Positions 1-12,268 of a stretch of DNA of 64,000 bases are shown in pieces (position 1 is the first letter of the stretch; every line of letters begins with the position of its first letter). The DNA is taken from the NCBI GenBank assembly GCA_016808115.1, contig JAEQBH010001392.1, positions 372,001 to 436,000 of the forward strand, read 5' to 3'. Both the position numbers and the translations under genes were made by a program. The DNA is from Tetrastigma voinierianum. Lineage: Eukaryota > Streptophyta > Magnoliopsida > Vitales > Vitaceae. Under the pieces are notes generated by a model. The model did not search any database, was not told the DNA's origin, and worked only from the letters and a program-made list of their open reading frames with translations.

Positions 1-1155
1 TTGCATGTTTTCTGTATGTTTTTCTTCTCTTTTGCATGATTACTTGTTTTGAAGTTTGCAGGTGCCCTTAAAAGATTAGTGGTACAGTTGGGATCCTGTT
101 GTGTTTTGTTCATCTTGGATTTGAGGATTTCATGGTTGTGGACGACTTGATTATGAAAGCTCTCTTATTTTTCACTTGGCTATTTCTTTTCGGAACTCAT
201 TACACACTAAGCATAAATCTCTTGCATATGGATATGAATCGACACTCACTTCTAAGCACACTTACTCTTTATAAGTTATATATGACTAATGTAGTGTTGG
301 GGCACATTCAAGAAGTCAATATTAGCCCCAGAAGAAAAAAAGAGAGAAGAAAAAGAGAAATAAATTAGAAAAATAACAAAGAGAGATGGAATAAGTGAGT
401 TGATCAAATCGGAATTTTCTGGCACAGTCCTAGGGGTCTTTCAAAATCTAATGCCTTAAGCCAACTATCTTAGAGTCGTTGACTTTATTGCTCGCTACAT
501 GGGATAGAGGATAGATTGATTTCACATGTCACTACCAAAAACTAGGATACAGTAGCACATTTTTAGCAGGGGTCAAAAAATTTCAGGACTAAAAATGTAA
601 ATATAGACAAGGCCATCTAATTTATACGACTGAAGGGATTTCTGGCCAACCTTTTTAGCGAGGAAATCAATAGACTACTGCTATATTATTTAATAGACAC
701 GTACAAATCTTAACCGCGTAATGGTTAAGCATATACGAATCGATTTTCAACTGGTTCTCAGCCACCGCCATGAATCATAAGTCTGGATCAAACCACACTG
801 TCCCTTCTGGTGGGAAATAACCAGACCGGACAGGTTCCCATACGGATGGGGCGACAGAGACTTGCAGAATCTCTTTATTCAGCAGAAATCTGCTTCAGCA
901 GAGCAGCTTTAAAATCGGGAGAGGAAAAAAGAACTAGCCTTGAAGAGAAATCAAGAGTGGAATTGGAGGAAATGCGGTATGGTTCTAGAGAGAGAAGAGA
1001 CTCAACTGTTGTTGCCTCAACAAATACAAAGCTCAAAATTTCAAATGAGGGGCTTATACCAGTATATGGGCCGGGCCGGATTGGGCTTAAAGTCAAACCA
1101 AGCCTAGGTGATATTAGTATTGAGCCCAAATGTTTTGAGATTCAGCCAACGGGCC
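1..1155. other. left flank, no supported gene
   Basis: Mixed AT-rich DNA left of the first LTR. Two short open frames on the plus strand (about 99-368 and 810-1220) and one on the minus strand (875-1129) have no domain I recognise. The second plus frame runs across the LTR boundary at 1156, so it is not one coding unit. A possible DNA-transposon end lies at 530 and is listed separately. Confidence 0.6.
530..690 (+). mobile_element. possible CACTA (En/Spm) transposon terminus
   Basis: The sequence starts CACTACCAAAAACTAGG at 530, like the CACTA-type terminal inverted repeats of plants. TTTTTAGC-like subterminal motifs follow near 560 and 651. No matching inverted end or transposase was found before the LTR at 1156. 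It may be a fragment or a chance match. Confidence 0.25.
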
Positions 1156-2301
1156 TGAAGGGACCCAACCCGGATTTCCTCTTCCTAACCCGAGGGACTT
1201 CTGCCGATCTTCCTGGTTGAAAAGCATTTCTTTTAAACCCTTTTTAAAAGTGAATCAGTGGAAGCGAAATAATTTATTTAGTTATTTTTCCATTAAAACC
1301 TTATTAAACATGGTGGGTTTTTCCTTTTAAACATTAAAACCATTTTATACGATTAAACATTTTGTAGAAAATTGGGAGGAGTTTCCTCTTTTTTCAAACA
1401 TTTCCGAATTTTACAACACCCGCAATAAAACATTTTACACTCACAATAATATTCATTTACTCCACATCCAACAACGGGACATCAAGTCCACCACAAGAAA
1501 TTTCAAATCAAAATTTAAAATCATTTTATGAACACCATAGAAATATAAATAATATATATATATTTTATTATATTCGTTAGTCGGGATTACACCCAACCCC
1601 TACGTACCTCTACCACCTGGAGGTCAGGCTCTCGTGATTCATTTCTTTAAAATATATATACATTACAAAATAAAGGTGCACAAGTAGTTATTTACAAAAA
1701 GATCTATACATTTTCAAAAAGTAGTCGTCGTGTGAGGCGGAAGTGTCACTGGCTCGGAGGATGCTCGAACTGCTCGTTAGTCTCTGCCCCTAAAAACATT
1801 TTATAAAACATTTGGAAAAAAGGTGAGTTAAAGGAGCTCAGTGAGAGTACAGTTTATAGGAAAATAATGTTTCAAGATATAGTTCAAATACAATGTGTAA
1901 AACAATTGTATAAATATCTCATTTCAATAAACATTTACTTTCTTTTCCTTTTTGAATTCGTCATATCCAATGAAAACCAGCTTTCACAGATTAACATGGT
2001 TAGTACGTAGAAAGAGCATGATAAAGCTTGATGCTACGATCACCGATTGCCCAAAGGAACCTCCGATAAATCGTGCATTTCTTTTAAATACTATTGCACT
2101 ATGGAATAAATCACATCGTGCGTTGGTAACCTTTTCTTACTTTTCACGTGCATGGCGATATGCATCACTCTTCCCTTCCCTCTATAAAAAAATCCTATCC
2201 CTTTCAGTGTACCATGCACTTAAAGCACTTTAGTCGCTTTCCTTTAAACTTTATCTTTGTAACATAGGGTAACCATGTATTCAATCCTCGCATTTCATAT
2301 A

Positions 2302-2304
<3 letters not shown>

Positions 2305-2371
<67 letters not shown>
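2305..2371. repeat. (AT)n microsatellite
   Basis: About 67 bases of pure AT repeat inside LTR A1. A (TA)n tract occurs at the matching place in the other two A-family LTRs. Confidence 0.95.
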
Positions 2372-2375
<4 letters not shown>

Positions 2376-2523
2376 ATATATTCTTAAACATTTCATTTTA
2401 ATATAAAACCATAAATTATGCTTTATAAAACTATGGAAACCATAATCATTTCATATTTTCTCAACATTTTTTTTTCATTTAAACCTTTATAACATAAATA
2501 TGAAAACATATATATTTGTAAAC

Positions 2524-2527
<4 letters not shown>

Positions 2528-2577
<50 letters not shown>

Positions 2578-2605
2578 TACTATATATATATATATATATA
2601 TATAT
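2528..2605. repeat. (TA)n microsatellite, interrupted
   Basis: About 78 bases of TA repeat with one CTAC interruption near 2577, in LTR A1. A similar tract lies at 40029-40076 in LTR A2. The matching place in LTR A3 has only a few TA units. Confidence 0.95.
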
Positions 2606-4002
2606 TTCCATAAACATTTACATTTTCCCTTATCTTAGTTATTTAAACATTTTACTCTTTAAAATCTTCCCACCTCCACCTTTGTCATGTAACTTTTCTC
2701 CTACAAGTCATTATCTATAAAATCCATTAACATTCATACCTTAATCATATTCAATTTAAATCATTAACTATAATATACTTTCTATTAAATTAGAAAGCAA
2801 CCCTTGGCATGCTGTATTCAACTTCATCTCAACTTATCAATTTACTAATTAAATCAAGGCTCATGACAACATCATTAAAAGCCTTAAATCAAATGATAGC
2901 ATGCTTGAGTGAAAAACCCATAATGCCCTTCACCTTAGCAAAAATAACATTTATACCTTCGTCAATTCTTCTTCTTAAAACTTTAAGTCTAACACATTCC
3001 ATTAGGCATTTAATCACTTCCAATTGATTAAAATCAATGGAAACTCAACTTTTTCATACTTCTCCTAAGGTGGTCAAATCCTACATGTCACACATTCATA
3101 ATTATTTCTTCAATTTCTTCCATTTTCTTTCAACACATTACATTTGACAATTCATCCAATGCCATTGATTCACTTAAACTAAATCAAACCAATGCATTTC
3201 CAATTAAACCCTCTCTTGGCCTAACCCTCCATGCTATATCTCATTTTCTTTTCAACTTTTAATTCCATTAATTCCTTCAAGTATTCAAGTAATGTCATTA
3301 AATCAATTAAAATCAATCAAACAACATCACTTCCATTAACATCCAAGGTTGACCTAAATTTACAATCCTTATAATCTCATTCTTTCATTTCAATTTCGTA
3401 GCAAAATCAGCCTAGAATCATGTCAATTTAATAGCTAAAGCACTTTGCATATTCAATTGAAGGTTTAGATCTTACCTTAAGAGTTTGGTGTCTTGATGTT
3501 AACTTGAATTCAATGAAATCTCTTGTTCAAATCTACATAGAACATGCCAGAAACTCATTTACACCATCATATAACCATTTCCTCCATTAACCTTCAAATT
3601 CACATAGACTAGTAAGTGATCTCACCTTACAAACTTGCTTTTTCACTTAGGGTTTGATCTAGGGCACTTCATGGGCATGATGAACACTTGAAATGGCATG
3701 AGAATCACTTGCTTGGCTTGGAGAGGGGCTGCAGAATTTTCTCCCTTGTATGCTTCCTTTTGCTTCTCTTTTCTCTTCACTTTTGCCTTTAGAATTTTAT
3801 CTCTGTATGCCACGCCCAGACCGAAGCCAATTGCTAAATGATCATTTTCATGCCTAATTTGCCCTCCAATTGTCCTTAAATTTACCCCATGCCATTGGTT
3901 AGTATCCTTGCATTCTCATTGGTCCATATATAACCATATAGTCCAAAAGCAACTAATTCCACTTTATGCTCCATAAAATCCCACTAACTTGAACCATAGT
4001 TA

Positions 4003-4312
4003 TGTCAAAATACTAGATAATAGGAAAATACGAAGAGAAGTTTTTCTGGAAAAGTTTCCTTTGATTCCATCAGTCTGCCATACATATAGTCTCTCAAATT
4101 CCTAGTCTTTAGCATCTATACATGGTAAATTCCTAGTTTTTAGCATCTATACATAAATTCCTAGTCTTTAGCATCTATACATGGTAGATTCCTAGTCTTT
4201 CGCATCTATACATGGTAGATTCCTAGTCTTTGCTTATCTATACATGGTAACTAATATATCTGATTAATAATGAGTCCCAAATTATAAACTCCTAAGAACG
4301 TATATGGTAACA
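4003..4312 (-). repeat. copia 3' LTR
   Basis: 310 bp. It begins TGTCAAAATACTAG and ends TATATGGTAACA as read on the plus strand, and matches 8487-8767. It holds five copies of a roughly 30-bp internal repeat; its partner has four, which accounts for the 29-bp length difference. Confidence 0.93.
4095..4255. repeat. 30-bp tandem repeat inside copia 3' LTR
   Basis: Five imperfect copies of a unit containing ATTCCTAGTCTTTAGCATC followed by TATACATGGTA. The third copy is shortened at the TGGT step. Confidence 0.9.
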
Positions 4313-4322
4313 TCCCTCAAGC
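4313..4322 (-). promoter_or_regulatory. copia polypurine tract
   Basis: On the minus strand the bases TTGAGGGA lie directly before the 3' LTR. This is the purine-rich plus-strand primer position of an LTR element. The tract is short and partly decayed. Confidence 0.55.
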
Positions 4323-4676
4323 GATGTTGGTAAAGTCGTCGACAGCAAATTTGCCATGAGGAAATTGATCATTGTCGAGTTAGAGCTTTGGTGAAGACAT
4401 CAGCCACTTGGAGATCATAAGAGATATGAGGAAGAGATATCACCCGACTTTCCAAAGTGTCTTGAATAGAATGATGTAATGTACTTGGTCGTTCATGGAA
4501 AGCGGGATTGGTGGCAATCTGAATAACCACTTAGTGTTATCGGCATGAAGAGGTAGAAGTAGTGAAGCCAGCTCTCAGGAGACCACGCCTCTGATTTCGA
4601 GCAATGGTAGACATGGCGATCACTTAGCCTCGATGGGGATTTAGAAACACGATCTTTGTTTTCTTACAACTCGAAA

Positions 4677-5016
4677 TTAATGCATCACACAGAAACATAC
4701 ACCCGACTGTGGTAGATCGGCGTGTATCAGGACACCAGGCCAATCGGCATCACTATAGGCCCAATGAGTTGAAGAGAGGTGTCGGTAGGAAAAGCGACCC
4801 GAGGTGATCCTCGAAGACCTTGAATGATGCGGCGAGGCTGCGTGAAGATGGAGATGTCGAGGAGAAGACATAAATTGACTGACCTGATGAACAGCATAGG
4901 AGATATCAGGTCGAGTGAGTGGTCAGTAGATAAGACTCCCGACGGCGCCGGTAGAGTAGGTTCTTCCGGAAGGTCCGCTTCATCTCCTGTATTTGACATT
5001 TTACCTCCATAGGGTA
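4677..5016 (-). pseudogene. copia RNase H remnant
   Basis: On the minus strand the motif YSDADWPG is readable at about 4740-4757. It matches the Y-x-DADWAG motif of copia RNase H. It is followed by residues resembling the usual CPDTRRSTTG stretch but shifted and damaged. The domain would cut the RNA strand of the RNA-DNA hybrid during reverse transcription. The reading frame changes near 4900. It lies between the RT remnant and the 3' LTR, as expected for copia. Confidence 0.8.
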
Positions 5017-5850
5017 TCAACGGAAGAAGTGTCCTCGAACCAGCGAAATTGATAAGATCTTGAATATACTTATCTTTGGCGGTTCACGAAAAACCATGGG
5101 ATCGATAATAGACACAATCCTAAAGTATGTGGTAGCCAGATCTTTCATATGGAAAGTTGCATGTAACCGCTGTTGAAGCTTAGTAATCAAACCAAAGTCA
5201 ATGCCAGTAATGATAATATCATCCACATAAACCAAGAGAATAACTATACCCGACGTAGATATGTGAAGGAAGAGAGAAGAATCATATTGACTTTGTGTAA
5301 AACTAAAGAGGAAAGAAATTAATGCTACTTGAAACTTCTCAAACCAAGCGGGGTGTACTTGTGAGCCCATACGAGAGAGCGCTGAGCTTCTGAACATCAT
5401 GAGGGAGAAGAGTAGTCATACAGAGGGAAGCTTCATGTAAATCTCCTCCTGGAGATCCACCTGTGAAGAAGGCATTCTTCATCCATTTGATGTAGTCGCC
5501 ATGGTAATGACGGCAATAGCTAAGATGGATTCGAACCGTGGTCATTTTGGCAACGAGGGCAAAGTCTCCTCATAATCAACCCATATTCACCTTGTTTACC
5601 CAGTGAAAGAGTGAGGAGCTTTGTCTTAGATCCAAGAACCATCGGAGCAGTTTTCTGAAAAAACCCATTTACTTCGATAGGTTTGGTTGTAGGAGGACAG
5701 GAACAATATCCCAAGTGTAGTTCTCCTCAAGTGCTTGAAGTTAACTTGCATTGCAATTTGCCAACACTCATGTGCCATTGCTGTTTGTAGCAGAGGAATG
5801 GAAATAGTGGACTCAAAGTAGCGACCGAGAGACAAGTGAGAAGAAACCAT
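5017..5850 (-). pseudogene. copia reverse transcriptase remnant
   Basis: The catalytic motif YVDDIIITG is intact at about 5203-5229 on the minus strand, preceded by WFEKFQ and followed by a region resembling LHATFHMKDL of copia RT. Upstream frames (5339-5714) give pieces of the conserved N-terminal part, with readable TVRI and EYGL segments and KTAPMVLGSKTKL. At least three frames are needed to follow the domain, so it is dead. The enzyme would copy the element RNA into DNA. The YVDD motif and its place between integrase and RNase H make the copia assignment firm. Confidence 0.88.
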
Positions 5851-6983
5851 ACCAATTAGAAATTGAAGGGCGAGTAGACCGGCGAAGAGTGGTGGAAGCG
5901 GGGAGGCGGGGTCGAGGCGCTAAGTCGAATCGGAAGAGGCTGAAGGAAGTGGAACCATACTCATGTGGAAGCTACGTCTCTCATGCCTGAAACCGAGGTT
6001 TGAAGCCCAGTTCCCTTGATTGGGTGAGATTCGAGGAAAAATAGGCGGAAGAGATCACAGATCTGGATGACCAGTTAGACATGAGATGGGAAAGTATTGA
6101 TTTCAAAAGAGATCACATTCAGGAAACATTATCTGAGAAGCTTAGGGATCGTAACAAGCATATATATGAGGATAGCATAACGAGAAAACACCGCAACGGT
6201 AGGCGGTAAGTTTATGTCGTTCATGAGGATGGGAGATGCACAAAAACAAACACAACCAAATGTACAAGATCGGAATGCCGAGAATGACCAAACAACCGAA
6301 GGAGAAACATGATTTGTCGTAGGAAGATGCGATTGATCAAATGAGCTGCGGTGGAAAGAACTTCACACAACGAGGGGAGGAACGGATGATTCAAGTAAAG
6401 GGGTTCTTACGACATAAAGAAGGTGGTGATTTTTCCTCTCGGCTAACCGTTTTGTTGTGGTGTGAGAGACAAGCGATTGAAGATGATCCCTTGCTTTGAA
6501 GAAAAACACGAAACTCGTGGGCATGTATACCTTGAGGAATCGGTATGAGCCTTGATCTTTGTGAGATAATTGAGTCTCGAGGAGTACAAAGCGAAAAAAA
6601 TGAAAAAACTTCACCCTTAGCGGATGGCAGTAAAGCGACTAAAGTTATCGATAAGTAACAAAGTACTTGTAATCACGCATGGCTATGAGTCACGATCTCG
6701 ACATCACTATGAATAAACCGAAACATTGTAGGCCAGAGATGCGTGATGAGAAGGGAGAACTTTACTTTCCAAGTTTGCATGATGTACAATCAGAAAGATC
6801 AATAAAAGAACATGCTTTATTTCCTAATCCGAGAATTAAACAAAGTACGAAGGGCGTCGAGTTTGGGTGGCTTAGGCGTACATGCCACATCTTATTGAAC
6901 TTGACAACATTACATGCAAGCAGTAAAGGAAAACTAGGAATAAAAGTGGAAGGAGAAACATGAAGAGGAAAGAGTCGTCCCAC
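5850..6983 (-). pseudogene. copia GAG-pre-integrase and integrase remnant
   Basis: The clearest part is 6762-6983 on the minus strand. It encodes a segment with MWHVRLSHPN and CTSCKLGK, the HHCC zinc-binding part of the GAG-pre-integrase domain: two His, then the C-x2-C pair. The catalytic DDE core expected toward 5850 is too decayed for me to place its acidic residues. The position after the protease and before RT is the copia arrangement. The region is interrupted by stops throughout. Confidence 0.72.
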
Positions 6984-6984
6984 T

Positions 6985-8279
6985 TTAGGCCTTCGCGATC
7001 ATACGCCACGACACTTGATCACGGCCTGGCGAGCGGAAGAAATGGACATTACAATTGTTATCAACCAATTGACCAACATAAATAATATTTGTGGAGAGGT
7101 TAGGAGACATAAAAACATTAGTTAAGGAAGAGGAAAGATCACCAATAGCACTGATTGGCAGAGAGCTGCCATCAACGGTGTTAATTTTTAGATTTCCATC
7201 ATAATTTCTGATATTGGAAAGAGGAACAACAATATTAGTCATATGGTTAGAGGCTCCGGAGTCAAAATACCATGGCTTAGAAGAAACTTTATGATTACCT
7301 GAGAGCCCAAAAGCACTAAAAGTAGAATGGATCATCTGTTGTACCATTTCAGGAGTGAGTGTGGTTGGGTTTGTTAAGGTTGTAGGAGCAGGAAGAGGAA
7401 CAACGGGGCGAGGCGTGACGTCTGGTGAGCCAGGCGGCGGTGGGCATGATGCGCGGTGCCACACTTCCTTTCGGAGTAGAATAGGACAGCGAGATGATAT
7501 GATACTGTTTCTTGCAGTAGTTCCACGGAGACTTCTTGCTTGACAATCCCGAGCAATATGGCCAAAAGCTTTACAACTAAAGCATTGAACAACACGCATG
7601 TCTCTACCCGTATGTCTCCCCTGTGCTGCATAAGCCAGAGAAACAGGTGCACTAACAGTAGCCCGATGTTCTATGGCAGCCTGAGTAACGATACGTTGCT
7701 CTTCACGAAGAAGTTCACTCAAACAAGCATCGGAGATGGGGACCCGGGATGGCGGTTCATCATATTCGAACGATGCGATTTTAAAAATTCAGGTCGTAGC
7801 TTCATCAAATTGATCTAAACTGGCGGTGGCATGCACTTCTCGAGCAGTAGAGAGGCATGAGTGAGCACATTAGCACCCAAACAATGTCGCGATAGTCAGC
7901 CCGAAGAGTTTGAAAACCCCGAGAAAAATATTCTCGATAGAAGCGCCTTGTGTGAAATTAGCCATCTCATACTCGAATGAAATCGTTTACTTGAGTTGTC
8001 TTTATTTAAGCCATGTTAGATAAGTCCACATAGCGAGCGGTTTATAAGGCCTCAAATTGAGAACAAGGTGAGATGCCGAGCTGGAGCCAGAGTCATAACC
8101 CGAGCATCATGAATTTCCCACTTAGACAAAGCCTCGGCACCTTGAGGTGCGGGAACACTCCCATAAATATGACCCCACAATTATTTTCCTTTGACAAATA
8201 ATTTAAATTGGAACTCCCAAGATGAATAATTTTTACCAGTAAACCGAATAGGGAATGCTTCCAACTTATCCAATGACAT
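6985..8279 (-). pseudogene. copia gag and aspartic protease remnant
   Basis: Gag probably starts at an ATG whose first base is 8279 (reading MSLDKLEAFPIRFTGKNYSS), typical of the copia gag N-terminus. Frames shift between about 7720 and 8200. The open frame 6985-7722 (245 aa) carries a CCHC zinc knuckle, C47-x2-C50-x4-H55-x4-C60, for RNA binding. It then has a proline-rich linker and the protease active-site motif WYFDSGASNHMT at residues 151-162. The second half of a normal gag knuckle region is disturbed. Gag would package element RNA, and the protease would mature the polyprotein. Confidence 0.9.
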
Positions 8280-8471
8280 GATGGACCAAATCTTAGAAAA
8301 TTATAGTGCAGAAAGCCCTGGCCGAAAAAGGCACTTTGAAAATAAGACGAAAGCAGAACACCCGCGGGCGGCCAGGAACAAAAGAACACCACCAAGATGG
8401 AGCTTGAGTGCGCGAACAAAGAGAAACCCACAAAGCGAGAAAAATTATTGGAATGACGAGAAATCAGAGCA

Positions 8472-8486
8472 CGTGCTGCGATACCA
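8472..8486 (-). promoter_or_regulatory. copia primer-binding site, initiator-Met type
   Basis: On the minus strand, directly after the 5' LTR, the sequence reads TGGTATCGCAGCACG. This is close to TGGTATCAGAGC, the complement of plant initiator-Met tRNA 3' ends, with two mismatches. Confidence 0.75.
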
Positions 8487-8767
8487 TGTCAAAATACTAG
8501 ATAATAGAAAAATACGAAGAGAAGTTTTTCTGGAAAAGTTGCCTTTGATTCCATCAGTCTGCCATACATATAGTATTTCAAATTCCTAGTCTTTAGCATC
8601 TATACATGGTAAATTCCTAGTCTTTAGCATCTATACATAAATTCCTAGTCTTTAGCATCTATACATGGTAGATTCCTAGTCTTTAGCATCTATACATGGT
8701 AACTAATATATACAGCTAGTAATAGAGTCCCAAATTGCATAAACTCCTAAAATAGTATATGGTAACA
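8487..8767 (-). repeat. copia 5' LTR
   Basis: 281 bp, matching 4003-4312 but with four rather than five internal 30-bp units (8579-8700). It ends GGTAACA directly before the target duplicate AGTTA at 8768-8772. Confidence 0.93.
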
Positions 8768-9407
8768 AGTTAGGGTTAACTAACTCTCCTGGTTTGCTAA
8801 CACAAATATCCTTTAACTTTAGTTAACTTTAACTAACCAAAGTAAAGTTTGACTTTAGTTAACTTTAACTCATCCACTAAGCATAGTTAAGTTAACTAAT
8901 TTATGATAAATATCAAAATTTATGGAAAGCTCTCATAGAGTCCATTTTAATCACATGGATCACCAAGCTTACATGACACACCATTCTGTTGGTTCTTGGT
9001 TGCTTACTTAAGATTAGGCTTATTCATTAAATGACTTAAGTAAATCATGAAAATAATACCCTATACCTGATAAAACTCCGAAAATATTCCATGATAGTCT
9101 AATCATAAAATTGGTCATGGAATACTCTACTTAAACTTATTTCCTATCATGAACATGCTTTAGAAAAATTCTGAGAGTCTGAGAATATTTTAAAATTATT
9201 TCGTAAAAAAAAGGGCATTTTAAGTCGCCATCGTGACCTTCCAAAAACCCCTTAAACGAATTCCGTTTTAATCTATTTCAATTTCTTTAGACTCAATACA
9301 TTATTCTGATCATTTTCAATTTTTGGGGCTTGTTTTTCGAAAATTACTATTCATGACTTATCGAAAACGAAATTTACTATTCATGGCGATTAAATTCGGG
9401 TCTTACA

Positions 9408-9419
9408 ATTCACCTCCTT
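9408..9419 (-). promoter_or_regulatory. A1 polypurine tract
   Basis: On the minus strand AAGGAGGTGAAT directly precedes the LTR start TGTAAGACC. This purine run marks the internal side of the 3' LTR. Confidence 0.65.
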
Positions 9420-11201
9420 ACATGGAATTTGGTCTCACTGAGGTTGATCATATCATACCATTGACTAAAACAGAGTGTGAGGGATCTTGAGTGTGTCGAT
9501 CTTTCACGTTCTCATGTTGTATCTCTATCGTAGTTCATCCCGACACCTTCCTTTAAGGGAATACTTTATTCAGAAGAACTGATCCCTTTCAATCAACAAT
9601 GCGAAATGGGTCTTTCTTCATAAGTCAAGTCTTCTTTCAATTCAATAGGTTGATCCCTTAACACACATGTAGGAAGGATCACGCCATATACTCTTTAAAA
9701 AAGCATGAATACGTGAAAGACGTCATGTATTACAGCGGTCGGGTGGCAACCTCAGCCCGAATGCGCTATCTCCCAATTCTTTCCATAATTTCATAAGGCC
9801 CTATATAGCGGGGACTTAACTTCCCTTTCTTTCTACGAATCTCGGCTTACCCTTTCTAAGGTGGTATAAATACACGATCCCCCACACGAAATTCCGGATC
9901 TCTCGCCGGTTATTACTTATAACTTTTTGTCGATCTTGTGCTATCTTTAATCTATCCTGATAACCTCTTAACATTATCCAGTGTGACTGGACAATCTGGA
10001 CGACAATTTTCTCTCACCTACCTCATCCCGACATAATGGAGTCTACTTCCCTTCATATAAGACCTCGTAAAGGCGCCATTTTGATGCTTGATTATTAACT
10101 ATTGTGTAGAGCCGACTATTAATGGTAGATGTCTATCCCAATTTCCTTTAAATTCTAACACACAAATACGAGCATATCTTCCAATGTCTATATGGTTCTT
10201 ACAGTTAACGTCCATCACGAGGATGGAAAGCCCCGTCTTGAGAAATATGACCTAGTACAAGAGCTCTCTCACATGGCTGGGCTGGAGTCGGGAGAGTAAA
10301 TGGCTGGATCTGCATGCGATACTATCGATACTAAGCGTCTTGTGAGAGTCGTACAATCTCTTTCATACAACTCGGCCAGCTTCTCAAGCGAGTCCTTTGT
10401 TTTCCATAGGCGAAATGGGCGGTTGGTTAATCATCAACGATCCACCCGTGCTCAGCGTCATAACCACTCTGCGCGGTAGCGGAAGTCCTACCACAAAATC
10501 CATCGTGATTCTCTCCCATTTCCATTGAGGGATTGGAAGAGATTGTAAGAGCCTTGCATGTCTTTGATGCTCAGCCTTAACTTGCTGACAAATGAGACAT
10601 CTGGATACAAACTCTATAACATCTTTCTTCATACCCCTCCACCAGTAGTGTTCCCTCAGTGTATGATATATTTTAGTGCTTCCCGGATGCATCTCATATG
10701 CAGAAGAGTGAGCCTCTTCCATAAATTCTTTCTTTAATCCTCCCACATCCGGTACACACAACCTGTGACCCATCATCAATGTACCATCTGCTCGTATTGA
10801 AAATCCCTTCAACTGCCTAGACTTGGCTTCCTTTTTCAACTTAATCACGGTCGGATCTTGAGTTTGTAGCTCCCTTATCCTGTTTATAAGTATCGAACGA
10901 ACATGAAATGTAGCTAGTAAAGCTCCGATTATCACACATCCCAGCTTTAGTCTCACCACTAAAGACCTCAATTCCACAAGTCACAGGGAGTGCAGCCTTT
11001 AGGTGAGATATGGAACCGTAGATTTCCTACTGAGAGCATAAGCTACCACATTAGTTTTTCCCGGATGGTACTCAATAGTGCACTCATAATCCTTAATGAG
11101 TTCAACCCATCTCCTCTGTCTCATATTTAACTCCTTCTATGTGAATAAATACTGTAGGCTCTTGTGATGTGTAAAATTTTTGCATGGAACCCCATATAAG
11201 T
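9420..11201 (-). pseudogene. gypsy A1 RNase H C-terminus and integrase remnant
   Basis: The open frame 10384-10977 (197 aa, minus) encodes the integrase N-terminal zinc finger: H90 and H97 (HPGSTKIYHTL), then C127-x2-C130 (CLICQQVKAEH). The catalytic core start ITMDFVVGLP follows, with the first acidic residue D160. Upstream (10977-11201) are RNase H end motifs such as LRQRRWVELIKDYEC and a tether typical of gypsy. Downstream (9690-9850) pieces such as GKLSPRYIGPYEI mark the integrase C-terminus. Multiple frameshifts break it. The upstream half of the gene lies beyond the B insertion, at 33929. The enzyme would insert element DNA into the genome. Confidence 0.88.
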
Positions 11202-12268
11202 TGACACACCCCCACCCCCTTCTAGCGGCGGGTGTGCCGACCACTCCACAGAAATCCCCAGCCGTTTCCTCTAACGACTAGAAACTCCTGTGAAGCGAAG
11301 CCGTATTGCTTGCTAGCTTAAAAGTTTATAAAACTTCTCAAAATTTCTTTTTGATTGCTTACTTTATCTTGCTTGAAAAGTTTCTTAAAACCTTTCACAA
11401 ACCTCTTGCTTTAAAAATTTCTCAAAACTTTTATAAACACGGGAGCTTTGGGCTTGGCTAGTTTTTTTTTAATCACCACGGGAGCCTAAGCTCAACCGAT
11501 CGTTTTGAAATATAAACGAGAGCTTGGCTCAATTGTTTGCTTTAAAACTCTACGGAAGCCTAGGCAACCGTGAACCAATGGTTGATTTTTTCAAAGCGTA
11601 TCTCATGCTTATAAAACATCAACACTTTGGGGCCTATTTTTACTTGTTACCCTAGTGAACACGGGAACTTTGTGCATCGGCCAGGTGCGATGGAGAGGAC
11701 ACAATGTACGCATCACCTTTTCGGTGAATATGGTGGAATTGACCTCGTGTACGCCATCACCATAATTTAGTTAAACTCCTTAACCTTATATACTCCTGTC
11801 GTGCCACGGTCTCTTTAAATGTATGATGTATGACTGGTTGCCGACCGAGGCAAAACTACAATGCATGTATGTGATCCCCAACACCCACCGTGCCGTAAGG
11901 AATACCTCGTAGGTTTCAACTGCTTGCGGCCCAGGGAGAACTGTTTTTCGCAAATTTCTTTGCTTGCTTGCTCTTTGAAAAATGGTTTTACAATTTAAAA
12001 CCATTTGCTTACTTACTTGCTTGCTTGAAAATGGTTTAATAATTAAAAACCATTTGCTTATTTGCTTGCTTGCTTGAAAAATGGTTTAATAATTCAAAAA
12101 CCATTTGCTTACTTTTCATATATGGTTTAAATCAAAACCATTTACTTGCTTTTCAAATATGGTTTACAACCAAAACCGTTAAATACCAGCGTAAAACAGT
12201 TTATAATATAATACACTAGTATTTGAAAATGGTTTAGAACACTCACCTCTTTGTTTCCCAAACTTGAG
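11202..12268 (-). repeat. B LTR, left part
   Basis: The segment from 11494 to 12268 is repeated at 31389-32161. The first 292 bp (11202-11493) are unique to this side. The segment stops abruptly at ...CTTGAG, where the C1 LTR starts. Confidence 0.8.
11955..12180. repeat. tandem hairpin-forming repeat in B LTR
   Basis: Five units of about 40-58 bp, each with a palindrome of the form AATGGTTT...AAACCATT and most joined by TTGCTTACTTGC-like spacers. The same array is present at 31850-32090 in the other B segment. Confidence 0.85.

Larger units (their letters stand above)
4003..8767 (-). mobile_element. Ty1/copia element, complete LTR-to-LTR, minus strand, degenerate
   Basis: Two LTRs (4003-4312 and 8487-8767) with TG...CA ends flank gag, protease, integrase, RT and RNase H remnants in copia order on the minus strand. 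The 5-bp direct repeat AGTTA is perfect (3998-4002 and 8768-8772). The A3 LTR has the same target uninterrupted near 49160-49180 (GAACCATAGTTAGGCTTAAC), which is a natural empty site. A PBS and a polypurine tract sit at the expected places. Length is 4765 bp, normal for copia. All frames carry stops and frameshifts. Confidence 0.95.
1156..9407 (-). repeat. 3' LTR of A1 (interrupted by copia)
   Basis: On the minus strand the LTR begins TGTAAGACCCGAATTTAA at 9407 and ends GGGTTGGGTCCCTTCA at 1156, so it has TG...CA ends. Without the copia element and one target duplication it is about 3.48 kb. The LTR at 38324-41407 (plus) and the one at 46326-49828 (minus) match it along their length, including the end next to 1156 and an internal (TA)n tract. 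The outer flank at 1151-1155 (GGGCC) has no partner because the 5' LTR is lost. Confidence 0.88.

Noticed and set aside
99..368. Open frame of 89 codons on the plus strand
   Set aside because: No domain, biased composition, and it ends in a purine-rich K/R stretch. It looks like a chance frame.
810..1220. Open frame of 136 codons with GPGRIGLKVKPSLGD
   Set aside because: It crosses the LTR boundary at 1156, so its last 20 codons are LTR sequence. The first part matches no family I know.
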